Assembly: GCF_000143535.2 (NCBI RefSeq)
Contig: NC_037323.1
Location: 1,736,001 to 1,800,000 of the forward strand
DNA from: Botrytis cinerea B05.10
Lineage: Eukaryota > Ascomycota > Leotiomycetes > Helotiales > Sclerotiniaceae
Direction of reading: 5' to 3'
DNA length: 64,000 bases
Shown: piece by piece, positions 12,001 to 21,898 of the stretch
How the letters are laid out: every line of letters starts with the position of its first letter
Numbering within the stretch: position 1 is the first letter of the stretch
Translations under genes and position numbers: made by a program
The notes under the pieces: generated by a model
What the model was told of the DNA's origin: nothing
The model's database searches: none
The model's input: only the letters and a program-made list of their open reading frames with translations

Positions 12001-13890
12001 GAAAGTCGTGTCCAGGACGAAGAAAAGAATACAAAAATAACTACCAAATTGGCATACGATGACTTTGGTAGAGAAGTCAAACGATCTGTATACAGCGGTG
12101 AATCGACATTGATATATCATCTCAGTCAGACATATAATGGAGTTGGTCTTGTAGCTTCGCGCCTCCAGGAGAAAAGCAGTAGTGTGATGCGAAGCGAGAG
12201 TTTCGAATATGACGTCCATAACCGTCTTGTCAAGTATCAATGCCAAGGAAGCGAGCCTCCTGCAGATCAACAAGGAAATCTTCTGAAATCACAACAGTTC
12301 GTCTTCGATAACTACGATAATATTGTACAGACTTCCACAGTATTTCAAGACGGCAGCTCAAATACTTCTGCTAGCTCTTTCAACACACAAGACCCTACTC
12401 AACTCATTCAGGTCACCAACACGCATCCAAATTATCCATCCAAAGCGGTCCTCGAGTATGATTATAATGGATGCTTGACGCGCGATGAGCAAGGTCGAAG
12501 ACTTCAATATGATAACATGAGCCGATTGACTGATTTGCGAGATGTCAATAACAATGTTCTTGCGCAATATTTGTATGACGCGGCGGGAAACCTAGCGTGC
12601 CAGAAAGTGCCCAACCAACCAGACACAAGATTCTTCTATAGGGGGTCGCTTATAGCCGTGCAGAAAGGAGATCGTTTGGTGAGCTATTTGTCGAATGGAT
12701 CGGAGTATTGGGGGGAAACAGTTTCTCAACTGGGCGGAAGCATCGAAACCCATCTCTGGGCTTCTAATTGTCAACAGTCTATTCTCACCACATTAGATTC
12801 TCAGAATCCTAACCAGATTCAAACCCAGCAGTACACGCCGTATGGATGTTCTGGCTCGGAAGCTGGATCTTCCTTTTCTTCTATTAGCTTCAATGGTCAA
12901 TGGCGAGATCCTGTTACAGGGTGGTACCATCTAGGCAATGGGTATAGAGTTTACAATCCCCAGCTCAGAAGATTCCACACACCTGATCCATGGGCTCCAT
13001 TCGCATCCGGAGAAATCAATCCTTATGTATACTGTTTAGGAGATCCCATCAATCGAGTAGATCCAAATGGTCATTTGAGTATCTTTGGCATAAATTTTAC
13101 GTGGAAAGACCTCATCATGGTGGTAGTTGGAATCGCTGTTAGTGTAGGTGTTGGGATTCTAACAGGTGGTGCAAGCTTGGCTATACAGGTTGGTGTTGGT
13201 ATCGCGGCAGGGGTTGTTTCCGATGTAGCATCTGGTATGCTTGGAAGTGTCGCAAATGGGGAACAGATAACTTGGAGAAGTGTTGGTTTAGATGCTCTTG
13301 GTGGGTTGTTAGGTGGAATAGGTGGTGAGATTGGTGGTAATATTCTCAAACAAGGATTCAAATCCACCAAGGCTTTACCAACTGCTCTCAAAAAGATAGT
13401 AGGTAGGGCAGGCTCGTACAATGTCACCAAAGAAGTGGCGGAAGGGATTGCCAGTAAAAGCATAACAGCTATAAAGAGCGGGTTGCGAGCTTCTGCGCGA
13501 GGGTTAATCCCGGGCCAAGCGACATCACGAGGGTTGGTACCTCTCATCGCCCCTGATTCCCAGGATGAGAACGAGCAATCTCAGGGAGGATCTTCGAAAT
13601 TGACAGCCAGTAGTGGCAACGATAATTTCTCGACTGCCCCACTAGGACGTTCCGGGCCTGCACAAGTTGGTAGCCATTCTTTCTATCTTGACAGAGGATC
13701 TTTCGTAACGAGAGATGTCATACGACCTCTCATGAAGGATGGTGATTATACCGCCATGTCGACATCATTTATGAGCAACTATGGCAATGTGTCCAGTGCT
13801 GGGCAATCTGCTGTTGCATCCCTACTTGGGCGTCAAATTAGGTTTACCTATGGCCCACTAACTAATACGCAATCGGAGGAAGATTCTTAG
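9049..13890 (+). CDS. RHS/YD-repeat protein, Tc-toxin C-component style, intronless
   Basis: The gene encodes 1,613 residues without an intron, unusual beside intron-rich neighbours. The first ATG in the open frame (9049) is used. There is no signal peptide. An N-terminal signature (GVDPRTGQYT, residues ~20-30) and a GDGIYCPRDPHDFQRYLK block (~430) are typical of bacterial RHS proteins. Many YD/RHS repeats follow (YDSLGR, YDAFGR, YDGLNR, YDDFGR, YDNMSRL, YDAAGN) between ~590 and 1,200. The RHS-associated core (SFNGQWRDPVTGWYHLGNGYR to DPINRVDPNGH) ends near residue 1,340, where bacterial homologues self-cleave using aspartates. The last ~270 residues differ from any toxin domain I know: two Gly/Val-rich hydrophobic stretches, then a polar tail. 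In bacteria such proteins form a hollow beta shell around a C-terminal effector. In fungi the role is unknown; bacterial origin by transfer is inferred. The reading frame is intact. Confidence 0.9.
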   Translation: MTSSSTIYSQGFNFSDFLQKGVDPRTGQYTCMVDLYEAPIQARNCPPFKLSLSFHPLNTKDFGLGQGWTFNLPSYEHRQSNRVVSLSTGESYRVTETSSAIFTTDQKLKSSTLKKLDANTYQITYKSGQIETLSNFNNRYNKTVLVDLYASTGRSLSFTWSAFGEIARLDKIQQGSEILLEVKYGESQVEITKAPNTPEATTFTLIQRSNQLVEIRFPWDGASWKFNYQKFGQMVHLNNVTSPTGLVEEITYKEQGHRLPTGAPYQAIPYAISHTSRPGNSQPPITTSYTYSDYNFLAYGSSQNWKDGEDNLFLTRDEYQYTSNVQIQGGMVTKNTYNKFHLLISSEQQKGVKQVTQKITYHAIPFASFENQPAQYQLPKTVETIYKDTASQATRTETSYHVFDEWGNPTQDIRPTGIRIDRNYYPPAGDGIYCPRDPHDFQRYLKRETVTPANAAGPTRSEHYTYAQMPTATGAKASYLVVLQQKQNMEGTQLLTKFDYTYVNSAAARDHTRLQKQVTRLYDQYPTTQSWTYTYPSSSQFVQTMATTAFDNSTVVEETGYSLWSGLTATHKNQTGISTHFYYDSLGRSTKIVHSQGTSYESVERQEYISLGVNNGSSRTVTDAKGVQTRYITDGLERLWRAEKQDDQVFRMIQENTYNAQDQLITTSDIDWLRTDKIESPSEQKSIKSMEYDDWGKVYRVSENSGLRTLTNTDPITNTKVEGVEGEGMTKTKLNLFGAPTQIALYRKDNTLYSKMDYTYDGLNRLLKQQDNLGRVTEYKPDSFDRVVETIWPGARVVKTQYASQTTALLPTSVKLNDRKVGEQSFDGLGRVTRKVIGTRTTSQSYSGISPDPAQITNAKGEQHNLTYQLALDGALTQISSSNHTDAYKYDAKTAAPLQFKGAYSTHDLQYLNSGLLSRETISITGGQTFSALYAYSMAGKLQKYTDANGKLQETRYDAFGRPQQVAQGRLKVSFVYDSASRVTESRVQDEEKNTKITTKLAYDDFGREVKRSVYSGESTLIYHLSQTYNGVGLVASRLQEKSSSVMRSESFEYDVHNRLVKYQCQGSEPPADQQGNLLKSQQFVFDNYDNIVQTSTVFQDGSSNTSASSFNTQDPTQLIQVTNTHPNYPSKAVLEYDYNGCLTRDEQGRRLQYDNMSRLTDLRDVNNNVLAQYLYDAAGNLACQKVPNQPDTRFFYRGSLIAVQKGDRLVSYLSNGSEYWGETVSQLGGSIETHLWASNCQQSILTTLDSQNPNQIQTQQYTPYGCSGSEAGSSFSSISFNGQWRDPVTGWYHLGNGYRVYNPQLRRFHTPDPWAPFASGEINPYVYCLGDPINRVDPNGHLSIFGINFTWKDLIMVVVGIAVSVGVGILTGGASLAIQVGVGIAAGVVSDVASGMLGSVANGEQITWRSVGLDALGGLLGGIGGEIGGNILKQGFKSTKALPTALKKIVGRAGSYNVTKEVAEGIASKSITAIKSGLRASARGLIPGQATSRGLVPLIAPDSQDENEQSQGGSSKLTASSGNDNFSTAPLGRSGPAQVGSHSFYLDRGSFVTRDVIRPLMKDGDYTAMSTSFMSNYGNVSSAGQSAVASLLGRQIRFTYGPLTNTQSEEDS

Positions 13891-16257
13891 GGTATAATTT
13901 TCTCCTCTCTCTTTGGAATGGAATATGATTGAACTCTCATCTTTTTAACTCAGTAATCAAAATGCTTTTATTATTGGACCTGAACTAAAGTCCGAACTAA
14001 TGGATCCGGATTTGTTATGTGAGCATGCTAACCCTGCAAAGTCTAACTCAGTAATAATCTTGCTTGGAAAAGCCTGTATTCACTGTCTATTATTTTACTA
14101 ATTGCTCCTTTCCCCAACATTGGTAATTCCAATTTCCCGATGGAAAGGCGGGGAAGAAATTATTACGTACTAATTCGTTGTAAAATCTTCTACACACGGA
14201 AAATACCCATTATAAAAATCACATCATCGATCAATAGCCTCATTCAAACTCGTAACAACATCATGCTATTTATTCCATTGCAAGGAGCGTGACCATTATA
14301 GAATAGATGTTTGAAGTCCAGTGCGCTCTGAAGTCAAGCCATAGTACGAATAGTGTACCCACAATGCCCCGTAGATAGGCTCGTGAGTCGAGATAGGCCT
14401 TTCATGCGGGTCGGTAATTCACGGTCCAGAATTTGATGTCCCTGAAGCAAATAAGGTTTCGGGGGGTGCATGGATCCTCGGAGAACTAAAGCAGGGCGGA
14501 GGTTAGTTGGAAATTTGAAATTCTGTAATCTGGGACGCTGACACGCTGAAGCCTGAATGGTATCTTTGACAGTGACAGTTACAGTGGATGGAAGTGGATG
14601 GGCAAAAAGTGCGGAGAGAATAGCGCGCAGCACTAGACCCCGCGAGCTCGGAGAGTCCAATATTTACGACCATTTGAGGAATTGTATTGGTTCAAATTTG
14701 CGAGGATTGTAATTCTGACTGTTGATGAGTAGGGATGGTCGATGGATATCAGCGGCTTATTACACAACATTTGTGCTGAGAGTTAGATGTGAAAGTACCT
14801 ACGTGATTTTAGCCCTGACACTTCTCCATGAATCCACATTGTTATCTCAAGAGCGATTTATATTATCTCTAAGATGGATATATCTTTAAACAATTAGATA
14901 GGGAAAAAATCTTTATAATAGATCAACATAAATACGAAACTCAATGTGAATACCAAGAAAGATAGATAACTTAGATAAGCATATGTTTTGCTAACCCCCC
15001 TTCATCCTCGCTTTGCCCGAGACGAGCCTCAATCTCGTCAATTCTCATGCTCCCAAGTTCACAGATTTAGAACCTTCGTCCACTGCGCCCTCGGTCCGAT
15101 AGAAGTTAAAACAAAGTTTTATGTATAGGCAAAGAATTCTTCTAGAAGGATGATTAGAGGCAAACTAGTGAGGCCACTACCGTGACTGGTGTCGCAGTTT
15201 AAAGATGCCTTGATTCTCGATTGTGTGGTGGTCAAGGATCTAGACCATGTGAGAAGGGACCCCTCAGACTACTCTCTCTTATCTACGACCCCTCGAGCGT
15301 GATCCTTACGTTGTATGCGGAGCTGGAAGCCAAGCTGAATAGTGCTAACTTTAACCAATCATACCAAGGAGTCTTAATGTACTATTGTAAAAGAAGCTTA
15401 GTTCCCCAAATGCCACGATCTGAATCGGGGCTCACCTCCGAGCACATTATGCCTATCTATCACTAGTTAGTACCGAAATCATCTTGACAAACCAGCCTAG
15501 GTCATCCCATTTGAATTTCTCTCGCACATTTGACGACGCAAATTTGCAATGAGATTGCTGTAAGTATAACTCCATATTCCAATCTTATCTGTTATCTACA
15601 TGTTATCGTCCCAGAAACGTGCCAATACCATTCTATTGGATACTGATCCACGCAGAGCTGGGATCTAATCTTCCTATCCATAGATAAACGCGATGCATAG
15701 GGTTTAGTTTCCCTGGCTAAAGTTTGGGAGTCGGGCTTCCCGTGGGACAGGTATCACCATACGATTTGTATGCAAAGTAAGGTAAGCTTTACCACTTCAC
15801 CACAACCATTAGCTCCCTTCTTCCAGTCAGTTGGGGAAGAAGCGTCGTATCATTTGCAAGGGAGGCAATTATCCCCTAGCCTTGGTTTGATTTGAATTAC
15901 CCGTATCATTTACGAAGCAAGAGGCGCCGATAGGCAATGCATGTTTACAGACATGCATACGTTAAAGCCAAGATCGCTATTAGTGGCGTACACCAGAGCG
16001 GTAGGTGCGACGATAGATACTCAGGGTAGAAAGCTTCGTGTATAAGTACTCGATGTTACGCGATGTAACTTCAGAATTTCTGTATCATTATTTAAAAGTC
16101 TTGTCTTTCATTCACTCGGTGCTTGCGATCACAACTTCGTATTTCGATATCATACTCGTTGAGAGTGAATCGAATTCGACTCCCCCTTCACTTCCCTCTC
16201 TTATCAGGAGCAATCCAAATTTCGAAAAGGTAGTAAGAATTCCTCTAAGAAATCAAG
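13891..16257. other. Long spacer without recognisable genes
   Basis: About 2.4 kb lie between the RHS gene and the permease. Only short ORFs without family features occur (for example 14334..14660 minus, 15221..15466 plus). The right end must hold the permease promoter. No repeats with clear ends or transposon motifs were found. Confidence 0.5.
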
Positions 16258-17989
16258 ATGGCTTTCGACGACAAAGAGAAATACACGACTGATGTGTCGC
16301 CACCATCACCTGTTGATGGCGACATCGAGGTCGGCCAGTCTGGACAATTGAAGAGACAGTTGAAGGGTAGACACATGCAAATGATTGCAATTGGTGGTTC
16401 CATTGGAGCCGGTTTATTCGTTGGTTCAGGTTCTGCTCTTCACTCTGGTGGCCCAGCCTCGTTGGTTATCGATTTTATCATCATCGGTATTATGTTGTTG
16501 CTTACTGTTAATGCTTTGGGAGAACTTGCTGGTAAGACTACCCCGTTCCTATCTCATCTCTATTCCTATACTTTTGAAAGTGGCCCAAGCTAACGTTGTG
16601 CACTACACAGCTATCTATCCTGTTGAAGGTTCCTTTTATAATTACTCCGTTAGATTTATTGATCCAGGCTGGGGATTCGCAATGGGATGGAACTATGTGC
16701 TCAATTGGCTCATCATTCTCCCCTTCGAACTAACAGCTGCCGGTATTACAATTGGATTTTGGACCGACCCAGATAATTCTGGCAACCCGTCAGTGAATGT
16801 TGGAGTTTGGATTACTATTTTCCTCGTCATGGTTACCATTATCAACCTCTTCGGAGTCAAAGGATACGGAGAAGTGGAATTTGTTCTCGGTTTGATCAAA
16901 GTGATTGCCATTATTGGCTTCATCATTCTCGGTATAATCATCGACTGTGGTGGTGTCCCAACCGATAACCGTGGCTACATTGGTGCCAAATATTGGGACA
17001 ACCCTGGTGCTTTCCGTAATGGCTTCAAGGGATTTTGTTCCGTCTTTGTGACCGCCTCCTTCGCATTTGGTGGAACCGAACTTGTAGGATTGGCTGCAGC
17101 AGAAGCCGACAACCCACGAAAATCGATCCCCAAGGCCACCAAGCAAGTCTTTTGGCGTATCTCCCTCTTCTACGTCATCTCGCTCTTCCTCCTCGGTCTT
17201 ATCGTCCCATCCGACAACGAGATTCTCTCAAAAGCCTCTGGAGGCCACACAGCCTATTCTCCTTTTGTTCTTGCCTTCCGTTTGGCAGGAATTAAAGTCC
17301 TCCCCTCTATCTTCAACGCCGTCATCACCCTCTCTGTTATTTCGGTCGCAAACTCCTGCACTTTTGCCTCTACCCGTACCATTCAAGCTCTCTGTGCCAA
17401 AGGTATGGGTCCATCCTGGGGTGCAAAGGTCGATAAGCATGGTCGCCCAATCATTGCCATCATCATCGCTCTCGCTTTCGGTTTCCTCGCCTATGTAAAT
17501 CTCGCTCCTCAAGGCTCTACTATCTTCACATGGCTCCTTTCTATCTCAGGTCTTTCCAATTTCTTCACCTGGGGCTCTATCTGCTATGCTCACATTCGTT
17601 TCCGCAAGGTATGGAACATGAATGGTCGCACAAAGGACGATCTCCCATTCGCAGCCATGTTTGGAGTAATTGGATCATGGATTGGTCTTGGCCTTGTTAT
17701 CCTATGTCTTATCGCCCAATTCTACGTCGCACTTTTCCCTATTGGTGGAAAACCAGATGTACAAGCTTTCTTTGAAGCTTATCTCGCTGCCCCAATTGTT
17801 ATCCTCTTCTTCATCGGATATAAAGTGTTTTACAAACAATGGTCTTTTGGTGTAAATCTTGATCAGATCAATGTTGATGAGGGCAGACGTGAAATGGATT
17901 TGGTCGCGTTCAGAGAGGAACTTGATGAAGAGAGAAGAGTCAAGGCAGCTTGGCCTTGGTGGAAAAGACAATGGGATTTCTGGATGTAG
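16258..17989 (+). CDS. Amino-acid permease (APC/YAT family)
   Basis: Exons 16258..16531 and 16611..17989 give 550 residues, the usual size for yeast-type amino-acid transporters; the single intron has a GTAAGA donor and CACAG acceptor. After a hydrophilic cytosolic N-terminus comes the family signature KGRHMQMIAIGGSIGAGLF (residues ~41-59) covering the first helix, then about twelve hydrophobic segments. YPVEGSFYNYSVRFIDPGWGF and a GGTELVGLAAAEADNPRKSIP motif in the middle are typical of fungal GAP1/INDA1-type permeases. It should import amino acids by proton symport across the plasma membrane; broad specificity is likely but cannot be read from the sequence. The C-terminus ends in the short basic/aromatic tail normal for the group. 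Such genes are commonly nitrogen-regulated, but I did not verify GATA sites. Confidence 0.93.
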
Positions 17990-19135
17990 ATCTCTTGCTA
18001 TGGGAAGGAGTTTGTTGGTTTGATTAAGATATCCAGATGTCATGATACCTATTTGTGTATGGAACACGGTTCGACTTATGAAATGATTTCGAGGTCTGGC
18101 AAGTCGATAAAAAGCACTAGCCAAAAATGAATGGAATGAATGGAATGAATCTTAGGAGATTTTTAGTTCTGTGATATATACCCAATAGTATGAAGACTTT
18201 TAATTACTTACACCCGTTCACTATTATGTCTTTTGTTCTAGATGCTCAATTCATCACGCATTTGCTCTTCGCAACATTGTAAAACAACAGGATCATTGGA
18301 TTGTCAATCAATTCTCAAATTCGAGGATATGAACACTTACTGCTGACTACATACATTCCAGCTTGAATCATTACAGAACTATCAAAATTCTGATTTGACT
18401 GAACCCAACAACACTAGAAAATCAAGCATCTAACAACAAAAAAATAAGCAATCTCCAATAAACACTTCAGATGATGTGAGACGAAAAATTGATTGAACTC
18501 GACTGCTCTACTGATAACCATTCAGCCAGCTTTACCCATTCTTAGCATTCTCGATGTCTACAGCCATGGACGTTTTTGCCGAGCTCGATCACTAATCAGG
18601 AGAAATACTCGCTTCGGCACACATTTTGTGATCACTAATACATCACTACGCACGAAAGATCCATCTTCAATCCGAGAACACGGACTTAAGCATCAAGATA
18701 TATTTCGAGATGTATTACCTCTTTACATAAGTGATATGGGAAAGTGTAGACCCCCCCCCCCAGTCTGGAGCGCTCATGGTAGGAGATCTAATTGCAAATT
18801 TAGCTAGCTTGAAGGAAGTCGTCAGTGCGCTCTTATATGATGCCAGGCAGAATAGTATGAATGTCCCGAGGCTGATTGGAAATGAATGAACATATATCGA
18901 AGACTTCAAGACGTGATTCAGGATCATGTACATTCTAGTGTTCTATGTTAGCTACGATGTGCACCTAAACATCTGTTAACTCATCACCTGTTTTACTTCA
19001 GAGAATCAAGCTCGAGTTACACATCTTCAAATACCACATATCCCCATCCGATGCATAGCCTCTCTCCATTACACCATATCCAAACCCGCATAACATCGAT
19101 ACACAAGCCAGTGATCGCCACACTCAAGCGAGAAT
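17990..19135. other. Spacer between two transporter genes
   Basis: These 1.1 kb hold the permease 3' end and the MFS promoter. A short AATGG-type repeat lies near 18123..18150 and a run of ten C at about 18751. No gene with family features was seen. Confidence 0.5.
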
Positions 19136-21012
19136 ATGACAGACCCCGAAAAAACATCTCGAATGTCCAGTTCCTCTGATAATTGCGATGCAGTACCAGA
19201 TTCGCTACCTGTTGATGCCACCACAGGAAAAGATCTGGAAAGTCAGGAGCAAAGGATAGTAGTACCGCCATTACAGTGGAATGGCCCAGATGATCCAGAT
19301 AATCCTCTCAATTGGCCCGCGTGGAAGAAGAATTGGCATGTTTTTACTCCAGCTTTGATATCATTCTCTGCGTATGTATTGTTCTTGTTTTGGTCTCTTT
19401 TCATGTCTTACTGCACTTTTGTAATAAACAATTGTATTTTGAACATTGGATTTATCTTAAATTTCGAATGTTTTCAGTGCGGGAGACATTCGAAAAGTAC
19501 TTTGAGATATCCGAAAAAGAAAACACTTTTCTTTGGACTGCAATTAAAATTATCAACTCCCCAACCCCATCACCCACTAACTAACCCATCACCAGAACCC
19601 TCGGCTCTTCCCTCATATCCCCTGCCATCCCCTTCCTCTCCCTCGCCTTCCACACCAGCCCGACCGTCTCCCTCCTCCCTCTCTCCACCTACGTCCTAGC
19701 CCTCGCCCTAGGCCCCCTCCTCGCAGCCCCTCTCTCCGAATCTCTCGGTCGCAAACCCGTCTACCTACTCTCCGTCCCCCTAGGTTGTATCTTCACTCTC
19801 GGCTGCGGTTTTTCCCAAAATATCGCAAGTCTTGCTATCCTGCGTTTCTTCGCCGGTATGGCGTATAGTCCCGCATTGGCGATCGGAGCAGGCAGCATCG
19901 CGGATTGTTTTACTGCGGCAAAAAGAGCACGTCCTAGTGCATGGTATGTTATGAGCCCGTTTTTGGGACCGGCTTTGGGGTGAGTGTTTGATTTTGATTT
20001 TTTTTCTTGATTCAGAGGGTAAGAGAATGTCATTAATAGATTTGGAATAGACCCGTAATAGGTTCCTTTGTCACCGTCCGCAAATCCTGGCGCTGGACCC
20101 AATGGACTTTAATCTTCTTCTCGATCTTTTCTTTCCTCCCTCTCCTCTTTACCTCCGAAACTCTACACTCACGCATCCTTACCCGCCGCGCCAAATCTCT
20201 CAATCAACCTCTCCCAGCCTCCCCATTTCCCTCAAAAGCGGCGAAGATAAAGTTCCTCCTAACAGTTACCCTTTTTCGTCCCGTCCATATGCTCTGTACC
20301 GAGCCCATCGTCGCCTTCCTAAGTCTCTACGTCGCGTTTAATTTTTCCGTCCTTTTCAGTTTCTTCGCCGCTTTTCCGTATGTGTTCAGGACGGTGTATG
20401 GATTTGATACCGAACAGAGTGGATTGGTCTTCTTAGCGATTGGAATTGGATGTTTTCTTGCTATCATCACTGTTCTTCTCTGTGATACGTTTTTATATCA
20501 GCCTCTCGTCACAAAATCGCACGAAGAAGGGAAATCAGGGGTTGTAGCCCCAGAATATCGTTTATATCCTGCAATGCTAGGAAGTTTCGGACTGCCGGTT
20601 GGGTTGTTTTGGTTTGCATGGAGTGCAAAGGATGATGTTCATTGGATCGTGCCTGTAATTGGAGCCGTGCCCTTTGCATGGGGAAATTTATCGGTATTTA
20701 TTGGTAAGTTTTAATCAACCTTTCCATGACTAGGCACTAATATGCGAGGATGAAGCATCAGCAAACTATCTAATCGATACCTATCAAGCATTAAATGGAG
20801 CATCAGCAATGGCAGCAAATGGACTTTTGAGATATATCTCGGGTGCAGCATTCCCATTATTCACATTACAGATGTATAAAACTCTGGGAATCGCATGGGC
20901 AACGAGTTTGTTAGCTTTTATTGTTGTAGCTTTGCTGCCTGTCCCATGGGTATTGTGGATCTGGGGAAGGAGGGTTAGAAGTGGTAGTGCATATGATACT
21001 ATCAAAGCCTGA
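19136..21012 (+). CDS. MFS multidrug-type transporter (DHA1)
   Basis: Four exons, 19136..19371, 19596..19979, 20051..20703 and 20756..21012, give 509 residues. The DPDNPLNWPAWKKNW motif just before the first helix and the GPLLAAPLSESLGRKPVYL loop between helices 2 and 3 are hallmarks of fungal drug:H+ antiporters with twelve membrane spans. NYLIDTYQALNGASAMAAN near the end matches the conserved helix-11 region. It is expected to export small hydrophobic molecules or polyamines across the plasma membrane using the proton gradient; the substrate cannot be told. Intron 1 is long (224 bp). The intron-3 acceptor is the weaker AAG and was chosen because it alone keeps the conserved VFIASANYL string. 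No biosynthetic cluster surrounds it, though the amino-acid permease is upstream. Confidence 0.88.
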
Positions 21013-21898
21013 TCCGGAATATAGCTAATGAAGCGGTGTATCGATAATGGCGCAGTTCGACATTATAAAACACTTTAGGTCTAATCATGCTGGTGGTTGT
21101 TGAGTAGTAGATTCGCTGCATTAAAATACGGCATGCGAACTTCACTTGGCATTGAAGAAGTAAAGATTTGTTGTTCGCATATTTGAAGGCTAAACAATAA
21201 ATGCGCTTGCAACTTGGAAAGAAAAGAAACGATTTTGAGATACAATGATTAATGAAGATGACTAGAAATTGAGTATTAGTTTGGGCCCAGAGGAAAACAA
21301 TTATGTTGGCAAGGCGTAAAAATCTCAAAGAAAAACCGTATGTAAATCAGGAACAAATGACTTGAATACTGCAAGCTGTTGTTATTATCCCGATCTCTAT
21401 CATTGTAGTAAGTTAGCCCTCATCCACTCACCACCAACCAAAGCACAAACCCCCCAATTCGAAAACTAAAGAAGAAAAAACAAGCATTTTTCATTTCATA
21501 TTCCTAGTAAATAACTCCACCCAACCCATCCCAACCATACTTTCGCCCTTGCTTGCCTACATCCCAAATAAGAAAATATCCTCAAGATATTATTCCTCAA
21601 AAACCCATTCATCCATCCATGCACCTGTGCATCCATCCATACATTAGAGAAAAAGAGCAATATCGCCATTCACCAAGTATAGTAACATGAACTGATGAGT
21701 GTGTGATAAAAGAGAGGGAAATTTAAAGCCAGGACAAGTCAATGCTAACCAAACAAAGTAACCACCCCAAAGTTTGATCTGACACCAGACAAAGACAACA
21801 CAGAAAGCCGCCCTATAACACGTAATTTAAAAATTACCCTTTTGTTTCTTGTCTCAAGAAGTTTCATATCCTGCCTAGAATTTCCCAAGATGAAATCC
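21013..21898. other. Convergent spacer
   Basis: This 0.9-kb region is AT-rich and lies between two convergent genes, holding their 3' UTRs. There are short CATC-type repeats near 21608..21645. No gene was seen. Confidence 0.5.

Noticed and set aside
13071..13547. 158-codon minus-strand ORF inside the RHS gene
   Set aside because: It mirrors the Gly/Val-rich sense sequence (Pro/Thr/Ile-rich antisense) and has no features of its own.
14334..14660. 108-codon minus-strand ORF in the spacer after the RHS gene
   Set aside because: No domain, weak start context and length expected by chance.
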